NCBI RefSeq assembly: GCF_035481675.1
Contig: NZ_JAYJJW010000001.1
Span: 310,001-374,000, forward strand
Direction of reading: 5' to 3'
Origin: Alteriqipengyuania_B sp035481675
Lineage (GTDB): Bacteria; Pseudomonadota; Alphaproteobacteria; Sphingomonadales; Sphingomonadaceae
Length of the DNA stretch: 64,000 bases
The notes beneath the pieces were generated by a model. That model ran no database searches and was not told the origin of the DNA. It saw only the letters and a list, made by a program, of their open reading frames with translations. The translations under genes were made by a program, and so were the position numbers. Positions 34,324-42,124 of this stretch are shown here, piece after piece; positions within the stretch are counted from its first letter, which is position 1, and each line of letters begins with the position of its first letter.

Positions 34324-36150
34324 ATGGCCGACACTTCCGCCTACAAGATCATCGACCATACGTATGACGTGGTGGTCGTCGGCGCCGGGGGCAGCGGCCT
34401 GCGCGCCACCATGGGCAGCGCCGAAGCGGGCCTGCGCACGGCCAATATCTCCAAGGTCTTCCCGACCCGCAGCCATACCGTGGCAGCGCAGGGCGGCATC
34501 GCCGCATCGCTGGGCAACAACACGCCCGACCACTGGCAGTGGCACATGTACGACACCGTGAAGGGGTCGGACTGGTTGGGCGACCAGGACGCGATCGAAT
34601 ACCTCGCGCGGGAAGCGCCCGCCGCCGTGTACGAGCTGGAACATGCCGGCGTGCCCTTCAGCCGGAACGAGGACGGCACGATCTACCAGCGCCCCTTCGG
34701 CGGCCACATGCAGAACATGGGCGAAGGCCCGCCGGTGCAGCGCACCTGCGCCGCCGCCGACCGCACCGGCCACGCCATGCTCCACGCGCTCTACCAGCAG
34801 AGCCTGAAGTACGACGCGGACTTCTTCATCGAATATTTCGCGCTCGACCTGATCATGGAAGACGGGGCGGACGGCGTGCCCGTGTGCCGCGGCGTGATCG
34901 CCATGTGCCTCGACGATGGCACCATCCACCGCTTCCGCAGCCAGGCCGTGGTCCTGGCGACGGGCGGCTATGGCCGCTGCTATTACACCGCGACCAGCGC
35001 GCACACCTGCACCGGCGACGGTGGCGGCATGGTGCTGCGCGCCGGCCTGCCGCTGCAGGACATGGAGTTCGTGCAGTTCCACCCGACCGGCATCTACGGC
35101 GCGGGCGTGCTCATTACCGAAGGCGCACGCGGCGAGGGCGGCTATCTCACCAACTCCGAAGGCGAGCGGTTCATGGAACGCTACGCCCCTTCGGCCAAGG
35201 ACCTCGCATCGCGCGACGTCGTGTCGCGTTCGATGGCGCTGGAAATGCGCGAAGGGCGCGGCGTGGGGCCGGATGGCGACCACATTTACCTGCACCTCGA
35301 CCACATCGATCCCAAGGTGCTGGGCGAGCGCCTGCCGGGCATCACCGAAAGCGGCAAGATCTTCGCCGGCGTCGACCTGACGCGCCAGCCGCTGCCGGTC
35401 ACGCCGACGGTTCACTACAACATGGGCGGCATCCCGACCAACTTCCACGGCGAGGTCGTGACCATCGACAAGTCCGGCAATCCGGACGCCGTGGTCCCGG
35501 GCCTGTTCGCCGCGGGCGAGGCGGGCTGCGTGTCGGTGCACGGGGCGAACCGCCTCGGCTCCAACTCGCTGATCGACCTGGTGGTGTTCGGCCGGGCCAT
35601 CGGCCACCGCCTGCGGGACACGATCAAGCCCGGCGCGAAGCAGGACGAGTTGCCGCAGGCCGGCACCGACTTCGCGCTGGAGCGGCTCGACCATTTCCGC
35701 AACGCCGATGGCGGCACGCCGACTGCGGAGCTGCGCAGCGACATGCAGAAGACGATGCAGCGCCATGCCGCCGTGTTCCGCGACAGCAAGCTGATGTCCG
35801 AAGGCGTGGAGCAGCTGGCCGAAATCAACAAGCGGATGGCCGACATCAAGGTGTTCGACCGCTCGCTGATCTGGAACAGCGACCTCATCGAAACGCTCGA
35901 GCTCGACAACCTGATGGCACAGGCCGTGGTCACCATGGCGAGCGCGGAAAACCGCAAGGAAAGCCGCGGCGCCCACGCGCACGAAGACTTCCCCGAGCGT
36001 GACGATGCCAACTGGATGAAGCACACCGCAGCCTGGTTCGAAGGCTGGGGTGGCAGCGGCGGCAAGGTGAAAATCGACTACCGCCCGGTCCACGAGTACA
36101 CGCTGACCGACGACATCGACTACATCGAACCGAAGAAGCGGGTGTACTAG
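34324..36150 (+). CDS. sdhA: Succinate dehydrogenase flavoprotein subunit
   Basis: 608 residues. VVVGAGGSGLRA (about 17-28) binds FAD ADP; SHTVAAQGGIAASLGN (about 57-72) contains the covalent flavin histidine; the active-site block HPTGIYG and the C-terminal GAHAHEDFPERDD are typical. Oxidises succinate to fumarate in the citric acid cycle and respiratory chain. Unusually the expected sdhB is not next: a small unknown gene starts two bases after the stop and the strand then reverses. Confidence 0.97.
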   Translation: MADTSAYKIIDHTYDVVVVGAGGSGLRATMGSAEAGLRTANISKVFPTRSHTVAAQGGIAASLGNNTPDHWQWHMYDTVKGSDWLGDQDAIEYLAREAPAAVYELEHAGVPFSRNEDGTIYQRPFGGHMQNMGEGPPVQRTCAAADRTGHAMLHALYQQSLKYDADFFIEYFALDLIMEDGADGVPVCRGVIAMCLDDGTIHRFRSQAVVLATGGYGRCYYTATSAHTCTGDGGGMVLRAGLPLQDMEFVQFHPTGIYGAGVLITEGARGEGGYLTNSEGERFMERYAPSAKDLASRDVVSRSMALEMREGRGVGPDGDHIYLHLDHIDPKVLGERLPGITESGKIFAGVDLTRQPLPVTPTVHYNMGGIPTNFHGEVVTIDKSGNPDAVVPGLFAAGEAGCVSVHGANRLGSNSLIDLVVFGRAIGHRLRDTIKPGAKQDELPQAGTDFALERLDHFRNADGGTPTAELRSDMQKTMQRHAAVFRDSKLMSEGVEQLAEINKRMADIKVFDRSLIWNSDLIETLELDNLMAQAVVTMASAENRKESRGAHAHEDFPERDDANWMKHTAAWFEGWGGSGGKVKIDYRPVHEYTLTDDIDYIEPKKRVY

Positions 36151-36152
36151 AT

Positions 36153-36452
36153 TTGGGAACTCTGACGATCGCCCGCCAGAAGAAGGGGTGGCGCGATCTT
36201 TTGAGGGCCTATTGTGTCGAGGTAAACGGCGAGGATGTCGGCAAGACCAGGCGCGGGGAGACCTTCCGTGTCAATTTACCTGCCGGCTCGCATTCCGTTT
36301 GCCTGAAGATCGATTGGTGTTCTTCCCAGACCATCGAAGTGGACGGTGACGCGGACACGCTGCTGCATTGCGCTCCGGGTGGTACGGCGCTGACGGCCCT
36401 TCCGGATATCATGGTCTTTACCGATCATTACATCACGCTGGTCCGTGACTGA
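36153..36452 (+). CDS. Small hypothetical protein directly behind sdhA
   Basis: 99 residues from a TTG two bases after the sdhA stop; no other ATG or GTG is available at the start. The sequence (EVNGEDVGKTRRGETF...VNLPAGSHSVCLKIDWCSS) fits a small beta-sandwich family found in many bacteria as a single domain or behind membrane anchors, with the LKIDWCSS segment as its mark. Function unknown. More AT-rich and with less biased codons than sdhA, suggesting acquisition. Convergent with the ClpP-like gene 27 bases on. It occupies the usual place of sdhB. Confidence 0.75.
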   Translation: MGTLTIARQKKGWRDLLRAYCVEVNGEDVGKTRRGETFRVNLPAGSHSVCLKIDWCSSQTIEVDGDADTLLHCAPGGTALTALPDIMVFTDHYITLVRD

Positions 36453-36479
36453 GCGGCCCGGTGATGCATTGCAGAGGTA

Positions 36480-37040
36480 CTAGATAACCCCTGCGATGAT
36501 CCCGCGTTCGGCGGCGTCCTCGCAAGCGATGTACCAGTTGTCGGGCGCTTTCTTGCGCACTTCCTCGAAGTCCACTTCGCTGCCCTCGACGATGTCGCGG
36601 AAGCCCATTTCCTCGATGTCGATGGAATGCTCGATTTCGTTGAGCGCGGCTTTCAGCTGGTCGATGCAGCTCTTCAGCGGCCCGTTCAGCTGGATCGTCT
36701 TGGCGATCTGCCGTTCGTGCAACAGGATGCTCGATCCCCTGGTGAAATAGCGGTTTTCCACCGGGAAGCCGGCCATGAAGGTCGCTCCGGCGGAATAGAC
36801 CGCAGCCTTGCCCAGGAAGTAGATGTCGCGCCCTGCCTCGCGCAGCAGGCGCACGTCGTCGGCCATGGCGCGGGCCACTTCGGGATTGCCGCCCAGCGTG
36901 GTGATCGCGATCACCAGCGGGCCGTCCGTCGGCGCGGCTGAAAGCTGGTTGCGGAATTCGGCGTACATTGCCTCGTCCACGCTGCCGATCAGGCGCAGTT
37001 GCGGCGCGGCGAGAAGGTCGTTCTTGTCTTGCTGGTCCAT
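36480..37040 (-). CDS. ClpP-like (SppA/ClpP fold) serine protease
   Basis: 186 residues. It has the ClpP-type layout: LIGSVDEAMYAEFRNQL, the glycine-rich TLGGNPEVARAMAD, the nucleophile region YSAGATFMAG (Ser at about 84), and SILLHERQ with the histidine (about 109). The third catalytic acid is not certain. It lacks the usual N-terminal loops and partner ATPase gene, so it may act independently of ClpX/ClpA. Cytoplasmic. Divergent from the glycosyltransferase. Confidence 0.8.
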   Translation of the reverse strand: MDQQDKNDLLAAPQLRLIGSVDEAMYAEFRNQLSAAPTDGPLVIAITTLGGNPEVARAMADDVRLLREAGRDIYFLGKAAVYSAGATFMAGFPVENRYFTRGSSILLHERQIAKTIQLNGPLKSCIDQLKAALNEIEHSIDIEEMGFRDIVEGSEVDFEEVRKKAPDNWYIACEDAAERGIIAGVI

Positions 37041-37114
37041 GACGCCAGAGCGAATGGCGCGCGCGCATGTTCCTGCGCTTTCGCCGCCGCGCCGCTTTCG
37101 CTAGGGCGGCAGGT

Positions 37115-38215
37115 ATGGACAGGACGGGGCAGGAACTGGCGCTGGCGGTGGTGGTGCCCGTCCTCAACGAAGCGGCAAACGTCGCGCCCTTGCGCACGCG
37201 GCTGGCGGCGGCGCTGGCGGATATCCCGCACGAGGTCATTTTCGTCGACGATGGATCGGCCGACGGGACGCAGGGCGCGGTCGAGGCGCTGGCGCTGGGC
37301 GATCCGGCCACGCGGCTGATCCGGCGGCACGGGCGGCGCGGGCTGTCGTCCGCGGTGGTGGAGGGGATGTGCGCCACGGTCGCGCCTGTGGTCGCGGTGA
37401 TTGACGGCGACTTGCAGCACGACGAGACGATCCTGCCCGCGCTCTACCGCGCGATTGCCATGGATGGCGCGGAACTGGCAGTCGGCACGCGCTACGCCGC
37501 GGGCGGGTCGACCGGCGCATGGGACCCGCGCCGCGCGGCAATAAGCCGCTATGCCACGAGGCTGGCCGCGCCGGTGATGAAGACTCGGCTGTCCGACCCG
37601 CTGAGCGGCTTTTTCGCCATCCGCCGCGACGTGCTGCTCGGACTGGTGCCGCGCCTGTCACTCGTCGGCTACAAGCTGCTGCTCGATATCGTCGCCAGCG
37701 CCGGGCGGCCGCTGGACCTCGCCGAAGTGCCGTACACATTTGCCGAGCGCAGCGCGGGCGAGAGCAAGCTCGATAGCGCGGTGGCGATGGATTATGTCGA
37801 GCTGCTGGTGGAAAAGACCGTCGGCCGCTGGATCCCGGCAAAGCTGGTGCTGTTCAGCGCGGTCGGATCGACCGGGGTGATCGTCCACATGGCGGTGCTC
37901 GCGCTGCTTGGCATGCTGGGCGCGGATTTCACCGCGGCGCAGGCGGGCGCGGTGGGCGCGGCGATGGTCTACAACTTCACGCTCAACAACCGGCTGACCT
38001 ACCGCGACCGCCGCCTGACCGGCGCGGCATGGTGGACGGGCCTGGCAAGCTTCATCGTGCTGTGCAGCATCGGCGCCTTTGCCAATGTCGGGGTCGGCAG
38101 CTTCATTTATGACCTCAGCGGCGGGGGCTGGGTGCTGGGCGGCCTCGCCGGGATCGCGGTGGGCACGGTCTGGAACTTCGTCGCCACCAGCTGGCTGACC
38201 TGGCGGCGGCGGTAG
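37115..38215 (+). CDS. Glycosyltransferase family 2 fused to a GtrA-like membrane domain
   Basis: 366 residues. N-terminal GT2 domain like dolichol-phosphate mannose synthase: VVVPVLNEAANV (about 11-22), FVDDGSADGT, and DGDLQHDE. From about residue 245 a GtrA-type domain with four helices follows (LVLFSAVGSTGVIVHMAVLALLG ... TWRRR). Such fusions transfer a sugar from a nucleotide donor to a lipid carrier (undecaprenyl or dolichyl phosphate) and flip it, for cell-envelope glycan modification. The ATG is used because a GGCAGG site precedes it; a frame from 37067 is in register. Confidence 0.9.
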   Translation: MDRTGQELALAVVVPVLNEAANVAPLRTRLAAALADIPHEVIFVDDGSADGTQGAVEALALGDPATRLIRRHGRRGLSSAVVEGMCATVAPVVAVIDGDLQHDETILPALYRAIAMDGAELAVGTRYAAGGSTGAWDPRRAAISRYATRLAAPVMKTRLSDPLSGFFAIRRDVLLGLVPRLSLVGYKLLLDIVASAGRPLDLAEVPYTFAERSAGESKLDSAVAMDYVELLVEKTVGRWIPAKLVLFSAVGSTGVIVHMAVLALLGMLGADFTAAQAGAVGAAMVYNFTLNNRLTYRDRRLTGAAWWTGLASFIVLCSIGAFANVGVGSFIYDLSGGGWVLGGLAGIAVGTVWNFVATSWLTWRRR

Positions 38216-38304
38216 CACCTGCGCAATTGACGCCGGTCGAATAGTTTCGGCGCTTCGTCCCTGGGCCACCGAGGGGAGGGGCGGGCGTTCATCCACGCGC
38301 AATG

Positions 38305-38339
38305 TTTACAGGCGTAGTCGTATTGACTACAGACGTAAA
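38305..38339. promoter_or_regulatory. Two-site operator upstream of the BlaI-like repressor
   Basis: A 35-base element in which TACA-N3-GTA occurs twice, at 38307-38316 and 38328-38337, exactly 21 bases (two helical turns) apart. The whole also forms an inverted repeat with arms 38305-38319 and 38325-38339 (11 of 15 positions match) around a 5-base centre. BlaI/MecI repressors bind dyads of the TACA/TGTA type, so this is a likely operator. A TTGACT at 38323-38328 inside it could be a -35 box. It lies just before the repressor start, fitting autoregulation. Confidence 0.6.
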
Positions 38340-38358
38340 CGTGTACTGGGGAGTGAGC

Positions 38359-38751
38359 GTGCCGAAGTCTGAATCCGATCAGCCCGAACGCATCAGCGAG
38401 GCGGAACATGCGGTGATGGAAGCGCTGTGGAGCGCCGACGCTCCGCTCACCGCCACCGAAGTATGCGAGAGAGTGTGCGCCACCCGCGACTGGAGCCTCG
38501 CCACGGTCAAGACGCTGCTTTCGCGCCTCGTTGCGAAGCGCGCCGCCGCCACGCGGCCCGACGGGCGACGCTTCCTCTACAGTCCGGCAATCGCCCGTGC
38601 GGCCTATGTCGGGGGAGAATCGAAACGGCTGGTCGATCGCCTGTTCGGAGGCCGCGCTGCGCCGCTGTTCGCCCAGCTGGCAGAGCAGGAGGCGCTGACC
38701 GACGACGACCTCGCCGAAATCGAGCGCCTGCTGAAGGAGCTGAAGTCGTGA
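38359..38751 (+). CDS. BlaI/MecI/CopY-family transcriptional repressor
   Basis: 130 residues from a GTG with GGGGAG 5 bases before. Winged-helix domain: ISEAEHAVMEALW, LTATEVCERV and WSLATVKTLLSRLVAK (recognition helix, about 47-62), then the C-terminal dimer region (LLKELKS end). In this family a partner M56 protease cleaves or relieves the repressor on an external signal. The GTG of the next gene overlaps its stop (GTGA). A GTG two codons upstream is also possible. Confidence 0.93.
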   Translation: MPKSESDQPERISEAEHAVMEALWSADAPLTATEVCERVCATRDWSLATVKTLLSRLVAKRAAATRPDGRRFLYSPAIARAAYVGGESKRLVDRLFGGRAAPLFAQLAEQEALTDDDLAEIERLLKELKS

Positions 38752-40325
38752 GCTGGGCGGTCGATACGCTCGCCTGGACGGGCGTGCTTATCGCCCTCGT
38801 CCTCGTGCTGCGCCGCCCGGTCTGCCGCTGGTTCGGCCCGCGCATCGCCTATGCCCTGTGGATCCTGCCCTTCGCGCGGTTGTTCCTGCCGCCGGTCGAA
38901 TTGCCGTCAAGCTGGGCGCCGCAGGAGGCCGCGGCAGAGATCGCCTATTACACCGTGACCTCCACCGCCGTGCCGGCGACCGAACCCGGCGTCGCCGCCC
39001 CCGGCCTTCCGTGGCTGGAGCTTCTGCTGGCCTTGTGGTTGGCCGGGGCGCTGGCCTTCATCGCGCTGCGCATCCGGTCCTACCGCCAGATGCGTGCGCT
39101 GGTGCTGGACGACGCGCTACCCGTGGGCGAGGTGGGCGACATCCGCCTCGTCGAAACAGGCGCGATCGGATCGCCGCTCGCCTTCGGCCTTTTCGACAAG
39201 GTCATCGCGCTGCCGACCGGTTTCCTGCTGATGGAGGACCGCGCCGCACGCGACCTCGCCATAGCGCACGAGCTGGCGCACCACCGCGCGCACGACATCC
39301 TCGCCAATTTCGCCGCGCAGCCCCTGTTCGCGCTGCACTGGTTCAATCCGCTGGCGTGGCTCGGCTGGCGGGCGCTGCGGCGCGACCAGGAGGCGGCCTG
39401 CGATGCGCGCGTGGCCGATGCCTGCGACCGCGATGCCCGCGCCAAGTACGCCGCCACCATCGCCGGCTTCGCGGCCGCGCCCGAAGCCGCTCTCGCAGCC
39501 GGGCAGCCGGCGGCGATGATGTGTCCGATCCTGGGAGAAAAATCGATAATCCACCGATTGAGGAGCCTGTCCATGCACGAAACAACCACCAGGCGCAGCC
39601 GCGCCGGCAAGTACCTGCTCGCCGGGGCCGCGCTCGCGCTGCCGCTGACCGCCAGCATTTCCTATGCCGCCGAGGAGATCGCCGCCGAACCGCATTTGTC
39701 GTCAGCCACGGCCCGCGCCGCGCCGGCCCAGGCGCAGGACGCTGACGGGCAGGAGCGCAGGGTCCGCGTTTTCGTCACCGCCGATGCCGATGCCGATGCC
39801 GATTCCGATGAGAGCGACGATGGCGAAGCTGGCGAGGGGGAGACGAAGCGCGAAGTCCGCGTCATCCGCCTGTCCGATGGTGAAGACATCCGGTTCGATT
39901 TCGATGCCGGTGTTTCGAACGAGGAAATCCGCGCTCGGATCGAAACCGCGCTGGGCGAAAGCGACGTCGAGCTGAAGCGCTGGACCGGCGGCCTTGAAGG
40001 CGCGCGGATCGTGGTCCGCGAGTTCGGCGGCGATGCGGAGGAACTGCGCGCTCTGATCCGCACCGAGGAAGGCTGCGATGCGGCTGCCGAGGAAATCGTC
40101 ACCGAGCGGCAGGACGGCGAGACCACCGTGCTGCGCATCTGCAAGATCGCCGCGCTGAAAATCGCCGAAGAGGCCGCCTTCGAAGGCATGAAGGCCGCGC
40201 GCGAGGGCCTGCGCGAGGCGCTGGTCGAAATCCGCGCGCAAGAAGACCTGACCGCCGAACAGCGCGAGAGGGCGGAGCGGGAAATCCGCCGCACGCTCGA
40301 ACGGCTGGAGCGCGCCCAGAGCTGA
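38748..40325 (+). CDS. M56-family (BlaR1/MecR1-like) membrane metallopeptidase sensor
   Basis: 525 residues. Several membrane helices (about 1-20, 25-45, 75-105, 280-295) and the zinc motif HELAHH (about 173-178) with a downstream Glu in DQEAACDARV. Unlike BlaR1 there is no penicillin-binding domain; the periplasmic part has an acidic run (repeats of Asp-Ala then DSDESDDGEAGEGE, about 346-366) and a helical, charged C-terminus rich in Glu/Arg, without recognised ligand site. The signal sensed is therefore probably not a beta-lactam. It forms an operon with the BlaI-like gene. A double hairpin terminator follows. Confidence 0.9.
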   Translation: MSWAVDTLAWTGVLIALVLVLRRPVCRWFGPRIAYALWILPFARLFLPPVELPSSWAPQEAAAEIAYYTVTSTAVPATEPGVAAPGLPWLELLLALWLAGALAFIALRIRSYRQMRALVLDDALPVGEVGDIRLVETGAIGSPLAFGLFDKVIALPTGFLLMEDRAARDLAIAHELAHHRAHDILANFAAQPLFALHWFNPLAWLGWRALRRDQEAACDARVADACDRDARAKYAATIAGFAAAPEAALAAGQPAAMMCPILGEKSIIHRLRSLSMHETTTRRSRAGKYLLAGAALALPLTASISYAAEEIAAEPHLSSATARAAPAQAQDADGQERRVRVFVTADADADADSDESDDGEAGEGETKREVRVIRLSDGEDIRFDFDAGVSNEEIRARIETALGESDVELKRWTGGLEGARIVVREFGGDAEELRALIRTEEGCDAAAEEIVTERQDGETTVLRICKIAALKIAEEAAFEGMKAAREGLREALVEIRAQEDLTAEQRERAEREIRRTLERLERAQS

Positions 40326-40372
40326 CGGACTACCGGACCCCGGGCGGCTCCGTGTCCCGGCCGCCCGAAAAG

Positions 40373-40406
40373 AGGCGGCGGCGAAATCATATCGCCGCCG
40401 CCTTTT
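40373..40406. terminator. Intrinsic terminator after the M56 sensor gene
   Basis: 12-bp perfect stem (40373-40384 with 40392-40403) followed by TTTT. A second hairpin lies just upstream (40341-40348 with 40360-40367). AAAA on the left arm lets it serve the convergent gene too. Confidence 0.85.
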
Positions 40407-40421
40407 CCTTTGCCGGATGAA

Positions 40422-41261
40422 TTAACGGATGTTGGTGATCTCGTCGCAGGCGCGGTCGTCGCCCTGCAAGCCCAGGCGCAGCGCCTCGCTGCGCTGGCGG
40501 CTGGTGCCGTGGGTGAAATTCTCGCTGCTGACGCGCCCGCCGGTCAGGCGATCGTCGCCGATGGCCGCGGCTGCGCGCAGGCCTTCTTCGAGGTCGCCCG
40601 GTTCGATCAGGTTGCGGTTCTTGGCCGCCCAGACACCGGCATAGCAATCCGCCTGCAATTCCATCCGCACTTGCAGCTGGTTGGCCGCGCGCGGGTTCTG
40701 GCCCTGTGCGCTGCGGATCGCATTGGCGATGCCGGTGATGTTCTGGATATGGTGCCCGTATTCGTGCGCCATGACGTAATAGCGCGCGAAATCGCCCGGC
40801 GCGCCCAGCTGGCGGTCGAGCACGTCGTAAAAGCCGGTGTCGATATAGATGCCGCCGTCGGCCGGGCAGTAGAAGGGACCGGCGGCAGACGATGCCGCGC
40901 CGCAGCCCGAGCGGACCTGACCCGAATAGAAATTCAGGAAGGGCTGCTGGAATTCATATCCCTGTTCCGCGAAAACGCGCGACCAAGTCTCGTTCAGGCT
41001 GCCGAGCGCAGCGCAGCTTTCGCGCGCGTACTGGTTGGCGCTGCACAGCTCTTCCTCGGTGGCGCTGGTGCTGGTTTCCGGGGCGCTGGATGTCCCGCCC
41101 ACCGTGGACAGGGTCGTCATCGGGTCGATGCCGAACACGACCGCGCCGACCAGCGCGATCACGATCGCCCCGCAGCCCAGCTTGCCGCCGCCGCCCAGTC
41201 CGCCGCCGCCACCGCCGCCGCGGACATCGATATTGCCGGTGTTGAACGGATTGAGCCGCAT
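40422..41261 (-). CDS. Neutral zinc metallopeptidase (YpfJ family)
   Basis: 279 residues. One membrane helix after a Gly-rich start (GCGAIVIALVGAVVFGI), then a protease domain with HEYGHH (about 166-171) for zinc and catalysis and MELQADCYAG (about 198-207) as the third-ligand region. Cysteine-containing segments (SGCGAASSAAGPFYCPADGG) suggest disulfides outside the membrane. Physiological substrate unknown. Start at ATG 41261 with AGGGGGAA upstream; divergent from the 3-hydroxybutyrate dehydrogenase. Confidence 0.92.
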   Translation of the reverse strand: MRLNPFNTGNIDVRGGGGGGGLGGGGKLGCGAIVIALVGAVVFGIDPMTTLSTVGGTSSAPETSTSATEEELCSANQYARESCAALGSLNETWSRVFAEQGYEFQQPFLNFYSGQVRSGCGAASSAAGPFYCPADGGIYIDTGFYDVLDRQLGAPGDFARYYVMAHEYGHHIQNITGIANAIRSAQGQNPRAANQLQVRMELQADCYAGVWAAKNRNLIEPGDLEEGLRAAAAIGDDRLTGGRVSSENFTHGTSRQRSEALRLGLQGDDRACDEITNIR

Positions 41262-41339
41262 GGTATTCCCCCTGGAAGCGGCGTGCGCCGAAATTGCGCC
41301 CGCGCATTGTGTTTCAGTCCCAACCACCCGGAGGCCGGT

Positions 41340-42098
41340 TTGTTTCTAAAAGGAAAGCGCGCATTGGTGACGGGGTCAACCTCCGGCATCGGCCTCGCGG
41401 TGGCGCGGGCGCTCCACGCCGAGGGGGCCGAGATCGTGCTCAACGGCTTCGGCGATGCGGAGGAGGTCGCCGCGCTGCAAGCCAAGCTCGGCGATGCGAC
41501 ATGGTCCGATGCCGACCTGACCGACGTATCCGCGATCGAGGCGATGATGGCGAAGGCCGGCGGGATCGACATCCTCGTCAACAATGCCGGGATGCAGCAC
41601 GTATCGCCCGTGGCCGATTTCCCGCCGGCGAAGTGGGATGCGATTATCGCGCTCAACCTGTCGGCCGCCTTCCACACCGCGCGCCTCGCCATCCCGCACA
41701 TGAAAGCGGCCGGGTGGGGCCGGATCATCAACACGGCGAGCGCCCATTCGCTCGTCGCCTCGCCATTCAAGAGCGCCTATGTCGCGGCAAAGCACGGGAT
41801 CGCGGGCCTGACCAAGACGCTAGCGCTGGAGCTGGCGCAGGACGGGATTACCGTGAACGCGATATCGCCGGGCTATGTGTGGACGCCGTTGGTCGAAAAC
41901 CAGATTCCCGATACGATGGCCGCGCGTAACCTGTCGCGCGACGAGGTTATCAACGATGTGCTGCTGGCAAAGCAGCCGACCAAGTCGTTCGTCCAGCCGG
42001 AAGACATCGGCGAACTCGCCGTCTTCCTGTGCCGCGATGCCGCGCGCAACGTGAACGGGGCGAACTGGAGCATCGATGGCGGCTGGACCGCCGAATGA
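41340..42098 (+). CDS. 3-hydroxybutyrate dehydrogenase (SDR)
   Basis: 252 residues. TGSTSGIGLAVARAL (about 10-24), NGFGDAEEV, NNAGMQHVSPVADFPPAKWDAII and YVAAKHG match D-3-hydroxybutyrate dehydrogenases closely; VNAISPGYVWTPLVENQIPD is also typical. It oxidises 3-hydroxybutyrate to acetoacetate with NAD+, linking polyhydroxybutyrate or ketone use to acetyl-CoA. The start is a TTG with GGAGG 5 bases before; there is no ATG/GTG closer. Twenty-six bases before the M28 gene. Confidence 0.93.
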   Translation: MFLKGKRALVTGSTSGIGLAVARALHAEGAEIVLNGFGDAEEVAALQAKLGDATWSDADLTDVSAIEAMMAKAGGIDILVNNAGMQHVSPVADFPPAKWDAIIALNLSAAFHTARLAIPHMKAAGWGRIINTASAHSLVASPFKSAYVAAKHGIAGLTKTLALELAQDGITVNAISPGYVWTPLVENQIPDTMAARNLSRDEVINDVLLAKQPTKSFVQPEDIGELAVFLCRDAARNVNGANWSIDGGWTAE

Positions 42099-42124
42099 AC
42101 GGGACACGAAGGGGCCTTGAACAC

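Noticed and set aside
34285..36093. 602-codon minus-strand frame opposite sdhA
   Set aside because: Shadow of sdhA; no recognisable protein features.
39764..39832. Short Asp-Ala repeat (GCCGATGCC-type) considered as a phase-variable tract
   Set aside because: Only a few imperfect units and the length is a multiple of three, so it would not switch the frame.
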